This document shows positions 58,151-64,000 of a stretch of DNA of 64,000 bases, one piece after another. Source of the DNA: Anaspis maculata (Eukaryota > Arthropoda > Insecta > Coleoptera > Scraptiidae). Each line of letters opens with the position of its first letter. Positions within the stretch are counted from its first letter, which is position 1. The DNA is taken from positions 56,308,855 to 56,372,854 of the forward strand of contig OX421967.1 in assembly GCA_949128115.1 (NCBI GenBank). Direction: 5' to 3'. The notes under the pieces were generated by a model that was not told where the DNA came from, did not search any database, and saw only the letters and a program-made list of their open reading frames with translations. The position numbers and the translations under genes are program-made.

Positions 58151-61100
58151 AGCGAGGCCGGATTCGGGTTGTGGGTGAAATTCTGCGATTCCAGACTCCA
58201 AACTCGCCACCTTTCAGAGAAGTAGTAACTGCGAAGTCAATCGTAGCCCAAATTCAAAAATTACTTTTTTGGATAATTCTGAATGGTTTACTGAAGCCTC
58301 CTGCCAAAAATCGCTGTCGTAGCAGTCCAAATAAGCGAGTTATAGCCAAAAATGTGTTTGATCATAGGCAGCCATGGCAGAAAAGACAGTTTTGGCTATA
58401 ACTCTCGAACCGTTCGGAACAGCTGGGCCGAGTTTGGTGTCTAAAATCACGAAATTTTGCGTGGAGTTCAATTTTGCCATTTCTACCCAATTTGGCTTCA
58501 TTTAAGCCGAGTTTCTATGATTTTTCAATTTTTTTCAAGCTGAAATCTGCATTAGAAAGCACATTTGTGAAACAACTTTAGGTTTGCGAAAACGATTCTA
58601 GATCACGATTGTGAACAGACTTCTGCAATCTCAGACGCCAAACTCGCACGTTTCCGAGAACCAGCAACTGAGACCTTGATTAAAAGCCGAATGCAATACT
58701 AATTCCTTGTAACAATTCTAGATGTTCAACTGGAAGCCTTCTGCCAAAAATCGCTGTTGTAGTAGCTTGAATAAGCGAGTTATTGCCGAAGATGTGTTTG
58801 ATCATAGGTAGCCATGGAAGAAAAGACAGTTTCGGCTATAACTCTGGAACCGTTTGGAATACACATTTCGAGTTTGGGTTCCGAAATCTTGAATTTTGAA
58901 GTAGAACTCGATTCCTGCTGTTTCCACTCAATTTAGTCTTATTTAAGCCGTGTTTCTATGATTACTGACGGTTTTTTCCAATCATAAATCTAGATTAGAA
59001 CGTAAATCTGTAGAATCAGCCTGGGTTTGTAGAAACAACTCTAGATTTGGATTGCGGACGACAAATTTCTGCGTGCTATCACCGACACCATAAACACAGC
59101 ATGTTTTCGAGAATTAGCACCTGAGCAAGTAATTGAAGGGTGAATTCAAAATAAGGATTTTTTGAAAAATTCAAGATGCTTTACTGAAGCTTCCTGCCAA
59201 AAATCGCTTTTGTAGTAGCTCAAATAAGCGAGTTAGGGCCAAAAATAGGTTTGATCATAGGTAGCCATGGAAGAAAAGACAGTTTCGATTATAACTCTGG
59301 AACCGTCCGGAATAGACATTCCGAGTGAGTTTGGGATCGGAAATCTTAAATTTTGACGTAGAACTCGATTCTTGCCGTTTCCACTCAATTTAGTCTTATT
59401 TAAGCCGGGTTTCTATGATTTCTGATTTTTTTCTTTAAACTTGAACCTGCATTAGAACGTAAATATGTGAAACCAGTCTAGATTTTTAGGAATAAGTCTA
59501 GATGCGGACAAGTTTCTGCGTGCGATCACCGACACCATAAACTCGGCATGTTCCCGAGAATTAGCACCTGAGAAAGTAATAGAGGCCAAATTCAAAAACA
59601 GTTTTTTCCGAAAAATTCTAAATGCTTTACTGAAGCTTTCTGCCAAAAATCGGTGTTGTAGCAGCTCAAATAGGCGAGTTATGGCCAAAAATGTGTTGGA
59701 TCATAGGTAGCCATGGAAGAAAAGACAGTTTCGATTATAACTCGGGGACCGTTCGGATTAGACATTTCGAGTTTGGATTCTGAAATCTTGAATTTTGACG
59801 TAGTAAAGTGAGTCACATCTGAATTTCGAGCGAAACTTTGCAATTTTAGACACCAAACTCGGCATGTGTTTAAGAATTATCACTTGGTATAATTATTATG
59901 TGCATGATGCAAAAATGATGCATTTTTATCAGCAACTTATCAAAAATTTGTGCAATTTTGAATTACTTGAGCTTACTGAGTCACCATGTCAAGAATCGCT
60001 GCCGATTCTGCTCAAATAAGCGAGTTTTTGCATTAAATCCATTCGCTCATAGGCGGCCATGGAAATCAAGTTTTCGCAACAACTCTGAAACTATTCGAAA
60101 GAAACATGTCGGTTTGATATCTAAATTCACGAAATTTCGTCCAGAACTCGTTTATACTTATTTCCGTTCATTTCAACCGCATTTAAGCTGAGTTTCTACG
60201 AATTCCAAACGTTTAACTTTTTGCACAATTTTACAACACCACTTTTGTAGACTCTCGAAACAATAATTACCCACTCTACATTTAGTGTCAAAATTTATAT
60301 TTTTCGTTCCAAAAATTCAATTTTTTCAAAATTTGTGGCATTTAGTGATCGAATCCAAAGATTGCTTCACCAAACTATTCTGTACGATTTTCTAAAGCCA
60401 GTTGCCAAAAATCGCCCGTGCGGCAGCTGAAACCAGCGAGTTATTGCTAAAAATGCATTTAATCGCAGGCGGTCATGGAAGCGAAGACAGTTTTGGCCGC
60501 AACTCCGGAACTGTTTGAAATAGACGCGGCGAGTTTGGTGTCTGGAGTCGCGAAATTTTGCTTAGAGCTCGTTTCTTCTCATTTCCTATCGTTTCGGCTT
60601 TGTCACTAATGTTCGTAACAAACGTCAAAGCAAATTTCCGAAGCTTTCTTGCGAATTTCGACACGAATTCGAAAATTTCCACCATTAAAAAAGTCGGTAA
60701 AGCTTTTGAAATCCTCTCTGGGGAAATAAGCAACGAAATTGGAAAACTGATCGAGTTTCAAGCGAAAATGGATGCAATCATAGATGGCTTTGGGAGAAAA
60801 AGACAGTTGAACAATAATTTCTCGCTAAATTTTCAAGATAAATTAGTCGAGTTTGATGTCTAGAATCATGAAATTCTGCACCGAACTCGTTTATTTCCAT
60901 TCTCATTCATTTCGGTCATGTTACTAATGTTCGTAACAAATGTCAAAGCATTTTGCCGGAGATTTTTTGCTAATTTCGATACGAATTCGAAAATTTCCAA
61001 TAATAAACAATCTAGTGAAGTTTTTGGAATCCCGACAGCAAAAAAACTGATAAGAAAATGGAAAAATGGGCAATTTTCGTGCGAAAATGGGCTTGGGAAA

Positions 61101-62310
61101 AAAGACAGTTTAGCAATTTCTCACTCAATTTTCAAGATAAGCTTTTGGAATCCCGACGGCATAAAATCAGCAGAGAAGTTGTAGAACTGAGCGAGTTTAA
61201 GGCGAAAATGCAACTAATCGAAGATGGCTTTGGGAAAAAAAAGGCAGATAAGCAATATCTCACTCAATTTTCAAGATAAATCAGCCAAGTTTGGCTTCTA
61301 GGATCATAAAATTGTGCATAAAGCTTGTTTCTTTCCATTTCCACCCGTTTGGGTCCTGTTACTAATGTTCGTAACAAATATGCCAAAGCATTTTTACGGA
61401 GATTTTTTGCGAATTTCGATACAAATTCAAAAATTTTCAATATCGAACGATTTAGTGAAGCTTTTGGAATCCTGGCAGCAAAGAATGAGCAACAAAATTT
61501 GGAAAATGGGCGAGTTTTAAGCAAAAACGCATCCGATCATAGATTGCTTTGGAAAAAAAGACAGTTTGATCAATTATCTCGCTCAATTGTCAAAATAAAT
61601 CAGCCGAGTTTGGTGTCTAGAATCACCAAATTTTGCGTAGAGCTCGTTGGTTTCCATATTTACTCTTTTTACTAATGTTCGAAATGAATTTGAAAGTGTT
61701 TTTCAATAGATTTTCAGCAAGTTTCGATACAAATTTGAAAATTTTCACTACTGAACGATTCAGTGAAGCTTCACTAATCCTGTATGTGAAAATGAGCTAC
61801 GGAATTTGAAAACTAAACGAGTTTTAAGCGAAAATGCATACAATCATAGATGGCTTTGGAAGAAGGTGAGTTTAGCTATATCTCGCTTGATCCTCAAGAT
61901 AAATCAGCCGAGTTTGGTGTCTAGAACCGCTAAATTTAGCGTAGAGCTTGATTACTGTCATTTCCACTCGTTTTGGCTATGGTACTAATGTTCGAAATCA
62001 TACGACAGCGGTTTTCCAGAGATTTGTAACATATTTCGATAACATTTTGTTGAGTTTCACAACTCAAGTATTAGTAAAGCTTTTCTGATACTGACTGCAA
62101 AAAATTAGCTATAAAACTGAAAAACTGAGCGAGTTTCGAGTGAAAATGTGTTCGAGTCATAGATGGCTGTGGAAGAAAAGGCAGCTTGGGTAAACTCGTC
62201 TATATCTCGGTCAATTTTTGAGATAATTCCGTCGAGTTTGGTGTCTGGAAACGCAGAATTTCGCAAGGAATTCGAGTATGGGCTTCAAGTGAAGCTTCCG
62301 TGAGCATGGG
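58150..62310. repeat. F-family array (CCGAGTTTGGTGTCTAGAAT), ~4.2 kb
   Basis: The unit of ~440 bp in the first part (58.2-59.9 kb) shortens to ~310-350 bp later. It contains TCATAGGTAGCCATGGAAGAAAAGACAGTTT, the core GAGTTTGGTGTCTRGAATC, ACGAAATTTTGCGTAGARCTCGTTT and, in later units, TTACTAATGTTCGTAACAAA. Core copies lie near 58431, 58880, 59327, 59768, 60532, 60847, 61609, 61914 and 62235. Orientation is uniform. Open frames of 80-116 aa (60558-60863, 61325-61675) are repeat-derived. Confidence 0.85.
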
Positions 62311-62402
62311 CGGAGGGATTTGGTAAAGTAAGCCGATTTTGAGCGGCACACGAAGAAATTTTTGGTGAATCTCGGAGACTATTTTTAGAAGGAGAAACTC
62401 AC

Positions 62403-62497
62403 GATAAATTTATTATTAATAATCGACGTGCTGCCTGCCGGCTGGGCTTTGCGCCGCGCCACCAGGCGCCGCCAGATGTTTCTGGCTTGTTGCGCTT
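62403..62497 (-). CDS. Candidate internal exon on the minus strand
   Basis: This is a GC-rich 95-base patch in AT-rich DNA. On the minus strand it is bounded by an acceptor (CGTTATCGTCCAG, with a CTAAT branch-like word 24 bases upstream) and a donor GTGAGT. Read in phase 0 after the 63299-63342 candidate exon it stays open (KRNKPETSGGAWW...). There is no recognised domain and no independent support. Confidence 0.2.
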
Positions 62498-62499
62498 CT

Positions 62500-63290
62500 G
62501 GACGATAACGTGTGCATTAGAAGGGTGGAATTTTTTTTTCCTGTCGCAGCGATCAATTAAAAACAAACAAAATCGCTCTGGAAGCGGAGATAAAAAAGCT
62601 ATGGGGGCACAAGCGGGAAAAAATGTATCCGGTTCACATGCAAAGGACAATGGCAAACAGTTAAAAGCGGTAATTTTCTATTATTTTATATGTATAGTTA
62701 GGAATAAAGCGAGTATTTAGAGGTTTCAATGTTTGATAGTTTGTTGCATGGAGAAGATGAAAAGCGACCACGTGCCGTGTATATAGGCAGGTACTTTTTT
62801 TCATTTTTCAATTAGAGGATGTGCTAATCAAACGATTAATTAAACAAATCACGTAGGTCATGATGGGATATTGTTCATGGCAGAAGACAACTGACACAGA
62901 ACTCAGTCACGAGCAAATTATCTGATTAGACTTTTAACAAGCCTGTTTGTTTAGACCAGGTAAAAATTTGGTAGATTTGAAAATTTGGTTGGTCCAGTTG
63001 ATGATTTGGGTTGAAAATAAGAACGAATTGAACATTTGGACGAGTTTAAACGTATTAAAGTTGAAAACATCGAGACAACAGAATAGAACCTTCAGAAACA
63101 CAACAAAAACACAACAATTGACATTCCCTGCCTCCTGCGATGATTCAGTTTCATACAATCTGACGCAATTACTGCAATACGCGTTGATGACATAACTCTC
63201 AATGCCCACTCCCATTTTTCTTCAGAAAAAAAAAACAAAATATTTTTTCACAAAAATTCAATTTTTCTTATTTTTTTCTTAAATTCGCTA
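62500..63290. other. Unique AT-rich segment near the right edge
   Basis: It would be an intron of the candidate minus-strand gene. It contains no array. Overlapping 80-90 aa frames on both strands (62934-63215, 62947-63195) show no domain. Confidence 0.4.
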
Positions 63291-63298
63291 AAGCTCAC

Positions 63299-63342
63299 CT
63301 CAAGCCGGCTGCTTGTTGCGAGTCCAGCAGGCGCCGCGAATT
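63299..63342 (-). CDS. Candidate 44-nt exon on the minus strand
   Basis: On the minus strand, TTATGTTTCAG precedes 63342 and GTGAGC follows 63299, both good splice sites around a GC-rich island in AT-rich DNA. It joins in phase to the candidate first exon (A|AA) and encodes KFAAPAGLATSSRLE, ending in phase 0. It could equally be an untranslated exon. Confidence 0.3.
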
Positions 63343-63552
63343 CTGAAACATAAAATCATCGAAATGAGTCCACCTTTCCGGCTTTTGGAAAAATCGATGG
63401 TTAACACCACGCAGCGTGAATCATCAAGGAAAATTTTAATTACACTTGCATACACACAGACACACCGAAACGAAAAATGTAAATATTTACACGAAACATA
63501 CCGAAATAAATCCCCATACAGTCCCATAAGATTCCCCATCATAACAACTTAC

Positions 63553-63661
63553 TCGAGGTGAATTCGAACCGCCGCCCGGCGAAATCCAATTGGAAAAAGT
63601 CAAAGAAAATAATCGGAAAACCAAGCGAAAACACAACCAAAACATCAAGAGACCACCGCAT
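63553..63661 (-). CDS. Candidate first coding exon of a minus-strand gene
   Basis: On the minus strand an ATG at 63661 opens a frame of 36 codons with a hydrophobic start (MRWSLDVLVVFSLGFPIIFF), possibly a signal peptide. The frame runs to a consensus donor CTCGA|GTAAGT at 63552. The CpG-rich DNA upstream (63700-64000) fits a promoter and 5' UTR. The product is not recognised. The ATG may be an upstream frame in a UTR rather than the true start. Confidence 0.3.
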
Positions 63662-64000
63662 CAAGTGAGCGGTGTCTCGGTGCTTCGCCGCCTACGAGCT
63701 TTGCGCGCAGCTTTCGCTGTCAAACTGGCCCGAAGTGCCCGATCGCGGTGGGCATTGTGAGGCCTTCGGCGGAGCTCGGACGGTTCCGGCCGGAATCGCC
63801 GCCTTCCTGGATTACGTCAATAGCATCTCGATCTCTCTCGGACCCGTACTCACGCCCGTACTACGCCACCCCCGCACGCTCACACACACACGCGCGCGCC
63901 CGCACACAATCACACCGCGCGCTCGGAAATCCGACGGGCGAAAGAAGGGGACAGGGGGATGGCAAAGGGCACGAAGGGCGAGCGACGTTGCCGCTTCTGG
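63662..64000 (-). promoter_or_regulatory. CpG-rich island, likely promoter/5' UTR of a minus-strand gene
   Basis: GC and CpG content rise sharply here compared with the preceding 60 kb, similar to bases 1-290 at the M13 gene start. A CACACACACACGCGCGCGCC alternating purine-pyrimidine run lies at about 63881-63901. No core promoter element can be fixed. Confidence 0.35.

Noticed and set aside
60558..61675. Tandem protein-coding genes in the F array
   Set aside because: The frames follow the satellite unit, differ in frame and length between units and contain stops in most copies.
6430..62310. CRISPR-like reading of the regular arrays
   Set aside because: The units are degenerate, there are no constant repeats with unique equal spacers, and the context is a eukaryotic spliced gene.

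Overview
The window looks like a piece of an arthropod, most likely insect, nuclear genome. The evidence is one spliced gene with GT-AG introns, AT-rich non-coding DNA, a hAT DNA transposon and several MITE-like elements, with no sign of operons or bacterial genes. I cannot fix the insect order from the sequence alone.

The only gene I can reconstruct with confidence is on the + strand, from a probable start at 291 to a stop at 30189. It has nine exons totalling 2340 nt including the stop, which encode a 779-residue M13-family zinc metallopeptidase (neprilysin / endothelin-converting-enzyme type). This is a type II membrane ectoenzyme with a short cytoplasmic tail, one membrane anchor and a large extracellular catalytic domain. 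The exon phases join without a break. The catalytic HELTH is in exon 8 and the third zinc ligand is in exon 9. Poly(A) signals follow at 30234, 30346 and 30586-30595.

Nearly everything else is repeat DNA. At least seven families of degenerate tandem arrays fill the introns and the 3' intergenic space. G lies at about 2.7-5.5 kb, with period ~60-70 bp. A lies at 6.4-7.6, 11.1-11.6, 14.6-17.2, 49.8-51.3 and 52.2-54.0 kb, with CCAAT-dyad units of ~150 bp. B lies at 7.6-10.0, 11.6-14.5, 21.0-22.1, 46.0-49.8 and 54.0-57.3 kb, with an AAAGCTnnrTTTACA core. C lies at 22.1-28.7 kb, with a ~28 bp word and a ~1.5 kb higher-order repeat. D lies at 29.2-29.8 and 30.8-35.9 kb, E at 36.4-43.7 kb and F at 58.2-62.3 kb. 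Families A and B are joined in a fixed order and form a giant imperfect palindrome at about 46.0-57.3 kb with a unique centre near 51.9 kb. Diverged half-copies of that palindrome lie in introns 2 and 4 of the peptidase gene. A second, smaller fold-back structure lies in intron 2 at about 1.97-5.8 kb. These modular fold-back repeats are the strongest candidate for something undescribed.

A 1712-bp hAT element with perfect 8-bp target duplications (31161-32872) is inserted in the D array. Four short inverted-repeat elements (14976, 18269, 20664 and 45677) resemble MITEs. At the right edge, a CpG-rich segment and two or three candidate minus-strand exons (63661-63553, 63342-63299 and possibly 62497-62403) suggest the 5' end of a second gene running leftwards. 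This is not proven.

All array boundaries and periods were estimated by eye. Exon coordinates were worked out base by base.
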